From assembly GCA_944324385.1 (NCBI GenBank), contig CALUWD010000005.1:29948-93947 (forward strand): a DNA stretch of 64,000 nucleotides. The letters run 5' to 3'. How positions within the stretch are numbered: the stretch's first letter is position 1; every line of letters starts with the position of its first letter. The stretch is from Candidatus Gastranaerophilales bacterium. Lineage in GTDB: Bacteria; Cyanobacteriota; Vampirovibrionia; Gastranaerophilales; Gastranaerophilaceae. Made by a program: the position numbers and the translations under genes. Under the pieces are notes generated by a model. That model worked only from the letters and a program-made list of their open reading frames with translations. It had not been told where the DNA came from and made no database searches. Positions 1 through 8,475 of this stretch are shown in pieces.

Positions 1-144
1 GTAATCTTTTTCAATAATTTTTGGCACTTTTAAAATAATATCCACCGCAACTTCGCATTGTGTTTGGGGGTCTAAATCCTCTAAAAGTCGCATAAAAGCG
101 CTTAAATACTGATCTTTATCGTACCATCTGATATACTTTTTCAT
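1..144 (-). CDS. Hypothetical protein, N-terminal part only
   Basis: The first 48 codons of a minus-strand gene run off the left edge of the window. They start at an ATG whose complement lies at 142-144. The peptide begins MKKYIRWYDKDQYLSAF and continues as mixed helical sequence (residues such as LLEDLDPQTQCEVAVDIILK) without a stop. I do not recognise a family. The length and composition suggest a small cytosolic protein. It is divergent from the HU gene, and the two share the intergenic region 145-266. Confidence 0.6.
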   Translation of the reverse strand, partial: MKKYIRWYDKDQYLSAFMRLLEDLDPQTQCEVAVDIILKVPKIIEKDY

Positions 145-208
145 ATCTTTATTATATCAGAATTTTTAAAAAAATTGCACAAAATGTAGTAAATATTAAA
201 AAAAGTAC

Positions 209-237
209 TTGCCACATGTCAAAAAGCCTTATATAAT
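209..237 (+). promoter_or_regulatory. Sigma-70 promoter of the HU gene
   Basis: TTGCCA at 209-214 and TATAAT at 232-237 are separated by 17 bases. This is close to the consensus for the housekeeping sigma factor and lies just upstream of the HU ribosome binding site (AAGGAAGGAG, about 249-258). Confidence 0.7.
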
Positions 238-266
238 CACTTATGATAAAGGAAGGAGTTCACAAA

Positions 267-545
267 ATGAACAAAGAAGAATTAGTACAAGAAGTTGCTA
301 AAAAAGCTAAAGTTACTCAAAAAGAAGCAGCAGAAGTTTTAAACGGTTTCGTTGAAACAGTACAAAAAGCAGTTTCTAAAGGTGAAAAAGTTACTTTAGT
401 TGGTTTTGGTACTTTTGAATCAAGAAAAAGAGCAGCTAGAACTGGTCGCAACCCTCAAACAGGTAAAGAAATTAAAATCGCTGCAAAAACAGTTCCTGCT
501 TTCTCAGCTGGTAAAAAATTCAAAGAACTTGTTAACAAAAAATAG
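267..545 (+). CDS. hup: DNA-binding protein HU
   Basis: A 92-residue histone-like protein that bends DNA and compacts the nucleoid. It starts MNKEELVQEVAKKAK and carries the family signature in the beta arm (VGFGTFESRKRAARTGRNPQ, then IKIAAKTVPAFSAGKKFKE). Length matches the family. An in-frame ATG at 243 exists, but the strong Shine-Dalgarno AAGGAAGGAG sits inside that extension, so the ATG at 267 is chosen. It is a single-gene unit with its own consensus promoter and a strong hairpin terminator. Confidence 0.95.
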   Translation: MNKEELVQEVAKKAKVTQKEAAEVLNGFVETVQKAVSKGEKVTLVGFGTFESRKRAARTGRNPQTGKEIKIAAKTVPAFSAGKKFKELVNKK

Positions 546-566
546 TTTTTTGAAATTAAAACGTGT

Positions 567-595
567 AAGGCGAATTCATTTGAATTCGCCTTTTT
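567..595 (+). terminator. Rho-independent terminator of the HU gene
   Basis: A perfect 12-base stem, AAGGCGAATTCA with TGAATTCGCCTT, is closed by a TT loop and followed by a short T run. Confidence 0.9.
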
Positions 596-611
596 GGTAA
601 ATTTTATAATA

Positions 612-827
612 TCAAGGATTGGCTTGATTATTGATGTTGTTTTTTGTTTCTAATAATTCATTGTTATCAATGTAAGTTATCATAAAAGTTTCAACAACAT
701 TTGTCATATTAATTTTATTTTTGTTGCAAGCTATTTTAAAAAGACTGACAAGCTCTGGGTTTAGTGTCAGCGTAAATTGTTTAGTCTTGTAACTTGTTAA
801 GCGGCGAATTTTTTCAAGTTTTTGCAT
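612..827 (-). CDS. Small ribbon-helix-helix-like protein
   Basis: A 71-residue basic protein starting MQKLEKIRRLTSYKTKQFT. A short strand (KQFTLTLNPELVSLFK) is followed by two helices (ACNKNKINMTNVVETFM), which is the pattern of a ribbon-helix-helix DNA-binding domain of the CopG/Arc type. The frame could extend upstream to 935, but the extra residues are low-complexity and cysteine/tyrosine-rich. The ATG at 827 has GGAA about 10 bases upstream. It has no obvious partner gene and lies alone between HU and thrS. The fold call rests on pattern only; DNA targets are unknown. Confidence 0.5.
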   Translation of the reverse strand: MQKLEKIRRLTSYKTKQFTLTLNPELVSLFKIACNKNKINMTNVVETFMITYIDNNELLETKNNINNQANP

Positions 828-1035
828 AAATTTCAATTCCAAGTATAAATATCGCATTAATTTGCAATAAATTCTACTGGAGTAAATACACGTGAGATTA
901 CACGTGTAAATTGCTATTAGTTTTCCCAGCTTCAAATGTCAAAAAATACGTGTTAAAATTTTTGTACAAAAGTTAATTTGTAACAATTAAGTTTTGGTAA
1001 AAATTTTAAAAACACTCAAGATGTCTGGAATATGA

Positions 1036-1069
1036 AAAATCCCGATAAGACAATTGTCTTATCGGGATT
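1036..1069 (-). terminator. Rho-independent terminator of thrS
   Basis: The inverted repeat AATCCCGATAAGACAA / TTGTCTTATCGGGATT is followed on the minus strand by a T run, immediately after the thrS stop codon. Confidence 0.9.
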
Positions 1070-1075
1070 ATAAAG

Positions 1076-2848
1076 TTATTCAACGATTTTTTTACCTTTT
1101 GTTTTTATTTCTTCTTCAAGCATTGAAATAAACTCGTCAAGCGGTTTTGTGCCTATTTGACCACGTCCGCGCGCACGAATTGCAACGGTTTTGTCCTCAA
1201 TCTCTTTATCGCCCACAACAAGGACATAGGGGATTTTTTTCTGTTGCAAGTTTTCTCTTATTTTGTAATTCATGCTCTCTGATCTGTCATCAAGCAGTGC
1301 TCTTATTCCAAGGGCTTTTATTTTGTTTGCAATTTCAGCTGCAGCATCAGCGTGCCTGTCTGCAATAGGAACAATAGCCACTTGATGTGGTGCAAGCCAA
1401 GTTGGGAAAGCGCCTGCGTAGTGCTCGATTAATATACCATGGAATCTTTCCATAGAGCCAAAAATTACCCTGTGCAACATAACCGGAGTTTTTAGTTGTC
1501 CGTCTTTGTCTTGATATTTAATCTCAAACCTTTCTGGCAAGTTAAAATCAAGCTGAATAGTTGCGCACTGCCAGGTTCTTCCAATAGCGTCTTTTACTTT
1601 AAAGTCAATTTTTGGACCGTAAAATGCGCCGTCGCCTTCGTTGATTTCATATTTCATGCCACGTCTGTCCATAGCCTCTTTTAGCCCTGCCTCAGCTAAT
1701 TCCCAGTTTTTAAGGTCGCCAACATAGCTTTCAGGACGGGTGGATAATTCTACTTCAAATTTCATATTGAAAATGTCCATAGTATCAGCCACAAAGTCAA
1801 TAATAGCGTTAATTTCATCTACAAGCTGCTCGGGTGTGCAGAAAACGTGTGCATCATCCTGTGTAAAGCCTTGTACACGTGTTAAGCCTGAGAGTGCTCC
1901 TGATTTTTCTTTTCTGTAAACAGTTCCTAATTCTGCCATTCTAAGAGGTAATGAGCGGTAAGAGTGTCTGTTTGCCTGATAAATAAGGATATGGAACGGG
2001 CAATTCATTGGTTTTACAATGTATTGGTCGTCTTCCTCGTTTTCTTTTTGAATAAAGAACATATTTTCCTTGTAGTGCTCAATGTGTCCTGACAATTCCC
2101 AGAGTTTAGACTTTGCAATTTGAGGAGTGTTAACTATTACATAGCCTCTTTTTCTGTGTTCTTGCCTCCAATAGTTTTCAATTTCTTCTCTTACAACTGC
2201 TAAATTTGGGTGCCAAAGTACAAGCCCGCCGCCTATTTCATCTCTTACAGAGAATAAATCAAGCGCTGCACCGAGTTTCCTGTGGTCGCGTTTTTTTGCT
2301 TCTTCAAGCATTGTTAAATATTCATTTAATTCTTCTTTTGTAAAAAATGCCGTTGCGTAAATCCTTTGCAGCATTTTATTTTTTACATCCCCTCTCCAGT
2401 ATGCACCTGCAACAGAGAGAAGTTTAAATGCTCTTATTTTTTTAGTATTTTCAAGGTGAGGACCTGCACAAAGGTCGTTAAATAAGACATTTCCGTCTTT
2501 ATCTTTTGTTAAGTACAAAGTCGGGTTGTCGTTTCTGTGTTCTTCTAAAAGCTCGGCTTTATAAATTTCACCTTGAGCCTTAAACTCATCAATTTGTTTT
2601 TGAACATCTGGAATTACATATTTTTCAAAGGTCAAATTTTGTTCTACAAGCTTTCTCATTTCTTTTTCAATGTCTTTTAGGTTGTCTTCATTGAGTGTTG
2701 TGCCTTCAATATCAAAATCATAATAAAAGCCGTTTTCAATAGCAGGACCTATTGCAAGTTTTGCGTTGGGGAAAAGGTTTTGCACTGCTTGCGCCATAAT
2801 GTGCGAAGTTGAGTGTCTTAAAATTTGCAATTCTTCGTGTTTTTCCAT
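1076..2848 (-). CDS. thrS: Threonyl-tRNA synthetase lacking the TGS domain
   Basis: Charges tRNA-Thr with threonine in the cytoplasm. At 590 residues it is shorter than the usual roughly 640, because the protein starts directly at the editing domain (HSTSH near residue 12, later CAGPHLENT) with no N-terminal TGS domain. The catalytic core is intact: the zinc-binding Cys in MNCPFH, a His in GFTQDDAH and the His in VMLHRVIFGSMERF. The C-terminal anticodon-binding domain begins near VAIVPIADRHADAA. The gene has its own terminator. No in-frame upstream extension could encode a TGS domain, because another terminator and the 3 kb gene follow. Confidence 0.95.
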   Translation of the reverse strand: MEKHEELQILRHSTSHIMAQAVQNLFPNAKLAIGPAIENGFYYDFDIEGTTLNEDNLKDIEKEMRKLVEQNLTFEKYVIPDVQKQIDEFKAQGEIYKAELLEEHRNDNPTLYLTKDKDGNVLFNDLCAGPHLENTKKIRAFKLLSVAGAYWRGDVKNKMLQRIYATAFFTKEELNEYLTMLEEAKKRDHRKLGAALDLFSVRDEIGGGLVLWHPNLAVVREEIENYWRQEHRKRGYVIVNTPQIAKSKLWELSGHIEHYKENMFFIQKENEEDDQYIVKPMNCPFHILIYQANRHSYRSLPLRMAELGTVYRKEKSGALSGLTRVQGFTQDDAHVFCTPEQLVDEINAIIDFVADTMDIFNMKFEVELSTRPESYVGDLKNWELAEAGLKEAMDRRGMKYEINEGDGAFYGPKIDFKVKDAIGRTWQCATIQLDFNLPERFEIKYQDKDGQLKTPVMLHRVIFGSMERFHGILIEHYAGAFPTWLAPHQVAIVPIADRHADAAAEIANKIKALGIRALLDDRSESMNYKIRENLQQKKIPYVLVVGDKEIEDKTVAIRARGRGQIGTKPLDEFISMLEEEIKTKGKKIVE

Positions 2849-2914
2849 AACTTCCTCATTTTATTGTATTTATAAAAAAATTTTACCACTAACCTTATTT
2901 AATATAAAGAAAAA

Positions 2915-2947
2915 TTTAAAACCCCGATACCATTACCGTATCGGGGT
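2915..2947 (-). terminator. Terminator of the small gene at 2976-3152
   Basis: AACCCCGATAC (2920-2930) pairs with GTATCGGGGTT (2937-2947). On the minus strand it is followed by TTTTAAATTTTT. It separates the small gene from thrS. Confidence 0.8.
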
Positions 2948-2975
2948 TACATCCTTCGTCCAATTTTATATTTAA

Positions 2976-3152
2976 TTATGCAATTCTTTTTGTTTGGAAG
3001 TTGATTACTGCTTTGTTGTTGATTGCGATTAATTCCATTGAGCTCCAAAAATCGTTTGGTGAAAGAGCAGATTTTGAATCAAGGTTTACAGTAACTTTTT
3101 CTGAATAAAGTTGTGCTAGTTTTTGATCTAAATCGTTTACTGCTGACATCAT
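2976..3152 (-). CDS. Small protein of unknown function
   Basis: About 58 residues starting MMSAVNDLDQKLAQLYSEK and ending VINFQTKRIA. It is weakly amphipathic, with no membrane segment or recognisable motif. The frame runs up to 3224, but an AGAAAGAAGA purine stretch precedes the ATG pair at 3152/3149, so the short form is chosen. It has its own terminator and an AT-rich upstream region (3183-3203) that is repeated exactly at 15212-15232. That suggests a shared promoter or regulator. Function unknown. Confidence 0.55.
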   Translation of the reverse strand: MMSAVNDLDQKLAQLYSEKVTVNLDSKSALSPNDFWSSMELIAINNKAVINFQTKRIA

Positions 3153-3182
3153 AATTATTATCTTCTTTCTTATTAACTCGCT

Positions 3183-3203
3183 GCTTACATATATATAAAG
3201 TAT
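3183..3203 (-). promoter_or_regulatory. Putative promoter or operator shared with 15212-15232
   Basis: This 21-base AT-rich element lies 30-50 bases upstream of the small gene. It is identical, in opposite orientation, to 15212-15232, which precedes a candidate small RNA. Read in the direction of the gene it contains TTTATATATATGTAAG, plausible as an extended -10 region. Confidence 0.45.
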
Positions 3204-3312
3204 ATAAAAAGTATCTAATTTCAAGTTGTTTAAATATTGTTACATTCCTTTACAAATATTTTTTTGTTTGTGCTAAAATTGCCTTATTATAAGACAATTA
3301 AAGGATAGTAAC

Positions 3313-4263
3313 ATGAAAAAATACAGAATTGGCGTTGATATAGGCGGAACTAATATTAAAATAGCCCTTGTTGATTTGCAAGGTAAAATTGTTTATTCAA
3401 ACACTACCCCAACGCGTGCGGATATGGGTTATGAGTATTCAATTGCAAATATTAAACAGGCAATTGCTGATTTAATGAAAGAGACAAACTCTGATAAAAC
3501 AACAATCGAGGCAATCGGTTTTGGTTTCCCTGGACAAGTTGACTACAAAGAAGGCATTGTGCGTCTTTTAACAAATATGCCCGGTTGGGTTGAAATACCT
3601 TTTGCAAAAATTATAGAAGATGAGTTTGAAATTCCTGTTCGCCTTGATAACGATGTTCGTGTTGCAACTTTGGGTGAGCTTAAGTATGGCGCAGGCAAGG
3701 GTTGTGAGAACCTTGTTTGCATAACAGTTGGTACAGGTATTGGTTCAGGCCTTGTTATGAACGGTAAACTTGTTCGTGGCGCAAAAAATGCCGCAGGTGA
3801 AATAGGCCATATTAAAATGACAATGGGTGAAGGCCCGCTTTGCGGTTGTGGTGACTTTGGTTGCTTTGAAGCATACGCTTCAGGCCCAGCTATTGTTGCA
3901 ATGGCAAGGGATTACATAAGAGGCGGTAAATCATCTAAATTTAAAGAACTTGCAACAGAAGAATTAAGCCCATATATTGTTGCTCAGGCTGCACTTCAGG
4001 GCGATGTTGTTGCAAAACAAATTTATAAAAAAATGGGTGAAATAATTGGTATTGGCTTGACTTCGGTTATTAACCTTTTGAACCCTGAACGCGTTATAAT
4101 TGGCGGTGGCGTGGCTGATGCAGGTGATATTTTGATAAATCCTATTAAAGAAACTATTCAAAAACGCGCTATGCCAATTCAGGCTGCAAGTGTAGAAATT
4201 GTCCATGCTCAGCTTGGTAACACTGCAGGTGTAATCGGTGCAAGCCTACTTATAGAAAGCTAA
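3313..4263 (+). CDS. ROK-family sugar kinase (glucokinase-like)
   Basis: Phosphorylates a hexose or acylamino-hexose with ATP in the cytoplasm; the exact sugar is not certain. It has 316 residues. It has the ATP-binding motif DIGGTN (9-14), the catalytic Asp in LDND (111-114), EIGH (163-166) and the ROK zinc cluster CGCGDFGC (177-184). There is no N-terminal helix-turn-helix, so it is an enzyme rather than a NagC/XylR-type repressor. The ATG at 3313 follows AAGGATAG. It is the first gene of a run with holA starting 11 bases after its stop. Confidence 0.85.
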   Translation: MKKYRIGVDIGGTNIKIALVDLQGKIVYSNTTPTRADMGYEYSIANIKQAIADLMKETNSDKTTIEAIGFGFPGQVDYKEGIVRLLTNMPGWVEIPFAKIIEDEFEIPVRLDNDVRVATLGELKYGAGKGCENLVCITVGTGIGSGLVMNGKLVRGAKNAAGEIGHIKMTMGEGPLCGCGDFGCFEAYASGPAIVAMARDYIRGGKSSKFKELATEELSPYIVAQAALQGDVVAKQIYKKMGEIIGIGLTSVINLLNPERVIIGGGVADAGDILINPIKETIQKRAMPIQAASVEIVHAQLGNTAGVIGASLLIES

Positions 4264-4274
4264 AAGGAAATCTC

Positions 4275-5258
4275 ATGCCCTTATATTTTTTCTGGGGTGA
4301 AGAAGACTATTTAATTGAAAAAGAAGTGAAAGCACTTAAAAATAAAGTTTTGGGCGACAATTTTGACGCCCTTAACTTTAGAGTGCTTGATAATCCTGAT
4401 TTTATGACATTTGATGAAGCTTTAAGGTCTTCACCAATGTTTTTTGGCAACATTTTTTATGTAATAAAGTGTGATAAGTATTTTTTGGAATCAAAAAGTA
4501 AAATAAAAATTGACGACAAGCAAACCACAATGCTCTGTGAATCGCTAGAGCATGTGGCTGACGGTGTTTGTGTTGTGCTTTTGTGTCAAACCCCACGTGG
4601 TGAAAAGAAAAGGCCTGATAGTAGAAAAAAAATATATAAAACAGTTGCAAAAGTAGCTCAAGTTAAGGAATTTCCGGCGTACAGGGCATATGAAGATTAT
4701 AAAATCGCGCCAATTATAAAAAATTTGGCAAAAGAAAAAGATGTTACAATCTCAAATGATGTAATTTCGCTTTTAATTCAGTATTGCGGTGCTTCTATAC
4801 GCAATCTTGATATGCAGCTGGAAAAGCTTAAAATATCTTGTTACCCAAAAAAAGAAATTACCCCTGAGCTTGTAAAAGAAGCTTGCTTTGCGGGTGATGA
4901 CATATTTTTGTTACCTGATTTAATTTTAAAGAAAGACTTTACATCTGCTTTGGAGCAAATAACAAAAATGCTTGAAAAATCGCACTATCTTGAGATTTTA
5001 GCGTTTTTGCAAACAAGTTTTACTAATCTTTTAAAGACAAAAATTTTCTCTAAGAATATGTCCTCTTTTGATATTTCAAGAAAAACAGGGCAAAATGAAT
5101 TTGTTGTGAAAAAAAATATTGAAAAATTGAGAAATATTAATTTGGACGAGCTTTTGAGAATTAAATTAAATCTTACAGATGCAGAGTATTTGCTAAAAAG
5201 TGGTCAAATTGAGCCTATTAGTGCATTTTGCAATGTTTTTTACAAGGAGGCAAAATGA
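4275..5258 (+). CDS. holA: DNA polymerase III subunit delta
   Basis: Delta subunit of the replication clamp loader, which opens the beta clamp. It has 327 residues. The N-terminus (YFFWGEEDYLIEKEVKALK) matches the family start. The middle contains the collar-side helices (ISLLIQYCGASIRNLDMQLE) and the C-terminal domain has the usual leucine-rich helices. SD AAAGGAAA precedes the ATG. Its stop overlaps the start of holB by four bases (ATGA), so two clamp-loader subunits are translationally coupled. Confidence 0.9.
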   Translation: MPLYFFWGEEDYLIEKEVKALKNKVLGDNFDALNFRVLDNPDFMTFDEALRSSPMFFGNIFYVIKCDKYFLESKSKIKIDDKQTTMLCESLEHVADGVCVVLLCQTPRGEKKRPDSRKKIYKTVAKVAQVKEFPAYRAYEDYKIAPIIKNLAKEKDVTISNDVISLLIQYCGASIRNLDMQLEKLKISCYPKKEITPELVKEACFAGDDIFLLPDLILKKDFTSALEQITKMLEKSHYLEILAFLQTSFTNLLKTKIFSKNMSSFDISRKTGQNEFVVKKNIEKLRNINLDELLRIKLNLTDAEYLLKSGQIEPISAFCNVFYKEAK

Positions 5259-6205
5259 TTTCTAAAAAATTATCAAGTTATTTTCCTTTTTTGGCAAAAT
5301 ATTTTTCTTTGTATTTTGAGGATGGGGATAAAAAATTTCCTCAATCAATAGTTTTTGAAGGACTAGACCCCTATGCTCAATGCTTTTTTGCTCTTGAATT
5401 GGCAAGAAATTTAAATTGTTTAGAAGACGCAAGGGAAGACTGCAGTTGCCTTAACTGCCGCTGGATAAGGGAAAATAAGCACCCTGCAATTAATTTTGCT
5501 TCGCAAATTCATTTTAAACCTCAGGAAGATGAAACAAAAACGGTAATTTCTGCACTTCAGGCAAAGGCTATAGAAAAATCCTTAAGGGAAACATCTGATT
5601 ACCACAGGTTTTTTATATTTTTTGATGCAAAAAGTGCAACCTTGAGTGATAATCAGCTAAAATCTCTTGAGAGATATTCGCCTGAATTGTATGATATTTG
5701 CCCCGATAAAGATTGGAGTGTTAATCACATAAATTCTAAAACTTTTAACCCGCTGACACCTAACATTTTGTTGAAATCTGTAGAAGAACCGCCCGAGAGG
5801 ACGACTTTTGTCTTTTTAACAAAAAATCGCTCCGATTTAATAAATACAATTGTTTCGCGCTCGCAGTGTTTTAGAGTTCCCTCCCCTGTTCAAAAAAATG
5901 ATGTGTCAAATATTTCTTGGGTTTTTGAAAAATATCCAAACATGACACTTGAGGACGCTTTTTCCTTAAGTGAGTCACTGAGGGGTTATATAGCTGAAAA
6001 TGACGTAGATTGTGATTTTATTTTAGATTCAATACTTGCTTATTTAATAAGTGAACTAAAAACTGCAAGTGACGTCAATTATATCCAAAAGATAAGACAC
6101 GATATTGAAAATGTATCAAAGGCAAAAAGACATTTAGCTGCCTCTATGCAGGATAAAATTGTTTTTGATACCTTGTTTTTAAAATTTGCAAGGGGTGTAA
6201 AATGA
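5255..6205 (+). CDS. holB: DNA polymerase III delta-prime subunit (divergent)
   Basis: Delta-prime-like clamp loader subunit of 316 residues. The P-loop is degenerate (GLDPYAQCFFALELARNL) and followed by a Cys cluster (CSCLNC) as in the zinc module of this family. ILLKSVEEPPERTTFVFLT and the sensor/SRC region (IVSRSQCF) are recognisable. Unusually, about 25 extra residues interrupt the segment that normally holds the Walker B region, before SVEEPP. The start at 5255 has AAGGAGG six bases upstream and overlaps the holA stop. It also overlaps the next gene by four bases. Confidence 0.8.
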   Translation: MISKKLSSYFPFLAKYFSLYFEDGDKKFPQSIVFEGLDPYAQCFFALELARNLNCLEDAREDCSCLNCRWIRENKHPAINFASQIHFKPQEDETKTVISALQAKAIEKSLRETSDYHRFFIFFDAKSATLSDNQLKSLERYSPELYDICPDKDWSVNHINSKTFNPLTPNILLKSVEEPPERTTFVFLTKNRSDLINTIVSRSQCFRVPSPVQKNDVSNISWVFEKYPNMTLEDAFSLSESLRGYIAENDVDCDFILDSILAYLISELKTASDVNYIQKIRHDIENVSKAKRHLAASMQDKIVFDTLFLKFARGVK

Positions 6206-7155
6206 GACATATCGCGTTTTCCTTGCCAACGGGCATTGGTGCTCAAATAGGCGGTTTTGCAGGTGATATAGGGTATATTGTAAGAGAATTTGCAAAATAT
6301 TTTAAAGTTATTGTAAATCCAAATGCGGTAAATGGTGGCATTTTAAGTGCGATTAATTCTAATATGTATTACGTTGAAGGTTATGCTTTTGATGAATTTT
6401 TGTGTGGTAATTTAAATCTAAAGTATCCTCAAAAACCTAATAAAATTGGGGTTTTGTTTGATTGTGCGATAGGCGAGAATATTTTAAATGTTCATATAAA
6501 TACGATTAATGCACTAAAAGTTGTTCAAGGGCTTGATATTATAGAACCTGTAATGACAAAAGAGCCTGTCGGTGTTGAGTTTTCAATTCAAAATAACATT
6601 TCATCAGGTACAATATTAAATCCAAAAACCTTGCTTGATGGTGCAAAAGAACTTATAAACAAAGGCGCACAAGCTCTTGCAATTGTATGTTTTTTTGGAG
6701 AAGATGCTGATGATGAAGCTTATTCAAATGGCACTGGGATTGACCCTATTGGCGGGGTGGAGGCTATAATATCTCATCTTGTTGTGAAAGAATTAAAAAC
6801 CCCCTGTGCGCATGCTCCTGCTTTTTTTGATATTGATATTTCTCAAAAAATTGAAAACAAAAAAGTAGCATCTGAGTGTATTTCATCTACTTATTTGCCA
6901 TGCGTACTTCAAGGGCTTGAGTATGCACCGAGTTTTTCTAATGATGGTATAAGTTATAAGGATGTCGAATATTTAATTGTCCCAAGCAGAGCTTTAGGCT
7001 CTAAAGCGGTTTTGGCTGCTCTTGAAAATAATATTAAAATTTGCGCAGTAGAGAATCCTTCTAAATTAGATGTAGGATGTGACAAGCTAAAAAGTGATGG
7101 TATACTTTGCTTTGATAGCTACTCAGAATGTCTTAATTTTATTAAAAAGGATTAG
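6202..7155 (+). CDS. DUF3326 family protein
   Basis: A protein of 317 residues with the DUF3326 opening FSLPTGIGAQIGGFAGDIGY and VNPNAVNGGILSAI. The family is known to me mainly from Cyanobacteria and its biochemical role is not established. Conserved glycine-rich and acidic segments (FFGEDADDEAYSNG, GIDPIGGVEAIISHL) suggest a nucleotide- or metal-binding enzyme. No signal peptide or membrane helix is visible. It overlaps the holB stop by four bases (ATGA), so it is cotranscribed with the clamp-loader genes. Confidence 0.75.
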   Translation: MRHIAFSLPTGIGAQIGGFAGDIGYIVREFAKYFKVIVNPNAVNGGILSAINSNMYYVEGYAFDEFLCGNLNLKYPQKPNKIGVLFDCAIGENILNVHINTINALKVVQGLDIIEPVMTKEPVGVEFSIQNNISSGTILNPKTLLDGAKELINKGAQALAIVCFFGEDADDEAYSNGTGIDPIGGVEAIISHLVVKELKTPCAHAPAFFDIDISQKIENKKVASECISSTYLPCVLQGLEYAPSFSNDGISYKDVEYLIVPSRALGSKAVLAALENNIKICAVENPSKLDVGCDKLKSDGILCFDSYSECLNFIKKD

Positions 7156-7158
7156 TTT

Positions 7159-8133
7159 ATGAAAAAATATATTAAAGGCTGGACGATGGCAGAGCTTGTT
7201 GTTGCAATGATTGTCCTTGCTATATTAATGCTGTTATCTATTCAGGCAATAAGGCCTAAAAAGATAAAAACACTGCCTTTTGCTTATGCTGCTGTTAAAA
7301 ATTTATCAGATGCATCAGGTTTTATACTCAGTGAAAAAGGCGCAAGCTCATTGTCTGACGGGCCTGTTGATTATCCTGCAGCTGATTCAAATGAGACATG
7401 TGTTGATATGGCAGAGTCAATGAGCCTTATAGGGGATTATACTTGTGTGAGAACTGCAAATTGTAAACCTGCAGCAGGCAGGGGAAATACGGGTAAACCA
7501 AATTTTCAAACATCAAATTTAATAGCATATTATGGACTTGAAAAAGATTTTGCCTCAAGCTTTAGGGGTGTGGCAACAGATACTGCAAAATGCGCTACTG
7601 CGGCTGTTGGCATGAAAGATATTATATTTGATATAGATGGAGATGATGGGCCAAACGAAATTGGAAAAGATCAATTCCCAATAAAGCTTTTAGCCACTGG
7701 GGAGGTAATCCCTGGTACTTGCGCTAATGTTGCTCCTGGTGCGACACCTGCTGAGTGTGGTAGTGACACCTTTGATAATCCCACTTTTACAAGACACCCT
7801 GACTGCGGTTCAGATGTAACAATGTATATAAACGAAAAAGAGCCATTTGCTTACACTGTATATAAGTCGCGTCTTGCTACGGATGATGAAGTAGCAACAG
7901 GTTCGTATGAGGCCAATTCTAGAATAACAGAACCGCTTGTAGTTGATGATGAGGTTAAGGCAGAAATTAGTTTTGCTGAGGCAGATTGTATTGCAAGAAA
8001 TAATGTCTTAACAAGAACACAATGCGAAAGCCTTGGTTATGAGCCTGTTGCTCAGTGTATGGAAGAGGGTGCATATTGCTTTGTAAGGCAATCTAAGCCA
8101 TTTTCTATGAATTTATTTGCTCTGCCTTACTAG
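7159..8133 (+). CDS. Type IV pilin-like protein with prepilin signal
   Basis: A secreted or pilus-associated protein of 324 residues. The N-terminus is a class III prepilin signal: a short basic leader KKYIKG, the cleavage site G-W, then TMAEL with the conserved Glu at +5 and a hydrophobic helix (VVAMIVLAILMLLSIQA). The remaining part is Cys-rich (about 12 Cys), with an acidic DIDGDDGPNEIGKD segment resembling a calcium-binding loop of GspG-type pseudopilins. It follows DUF3326 by three bases with AAGGA as SD. It is likely processed by a prepilin peptidase and exported; the specific machine is not in the window. Confidence 0.75.
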   Translation: MKKYIKGWTMAELVVAMIVLAILMLLSIQAIRPKKIKTLPFAYAAVKNLSDASGFILSEKGASSLSDGPVDYPAADSNETCVDMAESMSLIGDYTCVRTANCKPAAGRGNTGKPNFQTSNLIAYYGLEKDFASSFRGVATDTAKCATAAVGMKDIIFDIDGDDGPNEIGKDQFPIKLLATGEVIPGTCANVAPGATPAECGSDTFDNPTFTRHPDCGSDVTMYINEKEPFAYTVYKSRLATDDEVATGSYEANSRITEPLVVDDEVKAEISFAEADCIARNNVLTRTQCESLGYEPVAQCMEEGAYCFVRQSKPFSMNLFALPY

Positions 8134-8475
8134 CATGTAAATCTTGGTTTGGCATGGAAAAATAAGGCATTTTTTGTTAATAAAATTAAAAATGTTTATT
8201 TTTTGAAACTATAGTCATATTCACTCGTTGCGCCTGTTTCAAGTATATTTTAAGAATAATAAAGAATTATTTATGTTAATTTTGTTGAATTTTTTGAAAT
8301 CCTCTAATAAATGGAGGTAAGGCAATTTCTACAAGTGTAAAATGTAAATAAAAGGGAAAAAATAAAATTATCCATTGCCTAAAGTACCAATTTTGTTTTA
8401 CTATATAAGTGTAGTTAAAACACATATACGAGTTAGTTAATTGCGGTAAGGTCAGATGACCTTGTGGAGGCAGAA
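8134..8475 (+). other. Intergenic leader region upstream of cobO
   Basis: No gene was found in these roughly 340 bases. It contains a long-range inverted repeat: GGTAAGGCAAT (8316-8326) against ATTGCCT (8374-8380) plus TACC (8385-8388). A second pair is CCTC (8301-8304) / GAGG (8314-8317). The small hairpin 8448-8463 touches the ribosome binding site. This looks like a structured 5' leader for cobO, but it has none of the consensus blocks I would expect of a cobalamin riboswitch. Confidence 0.45.
8448..8463 (+). promoter_or_regulatory. Hairpin abutting the cobO ribosome binding site
   Basis: AAGGTCA, a GA loop and TGACCTT form a perfect 7-base stem ending one base before GTGGAGG (8464-8470). 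This could limit ribosome access. Confidence 0.4.

Noticed and set aside
612..935. Long form of the ribbon-helix-helix-like protein from 935
   Set aside because: The extra N-terminal part is low-complexity, Cys/Tyr-rich and lacks a good ribosome binding site.
8134..8463. Cobalamin riboswitch before cobO
   Set aside because: The expected conserved B12-box and core blocks were not visible; only generic inverted repeats are present.
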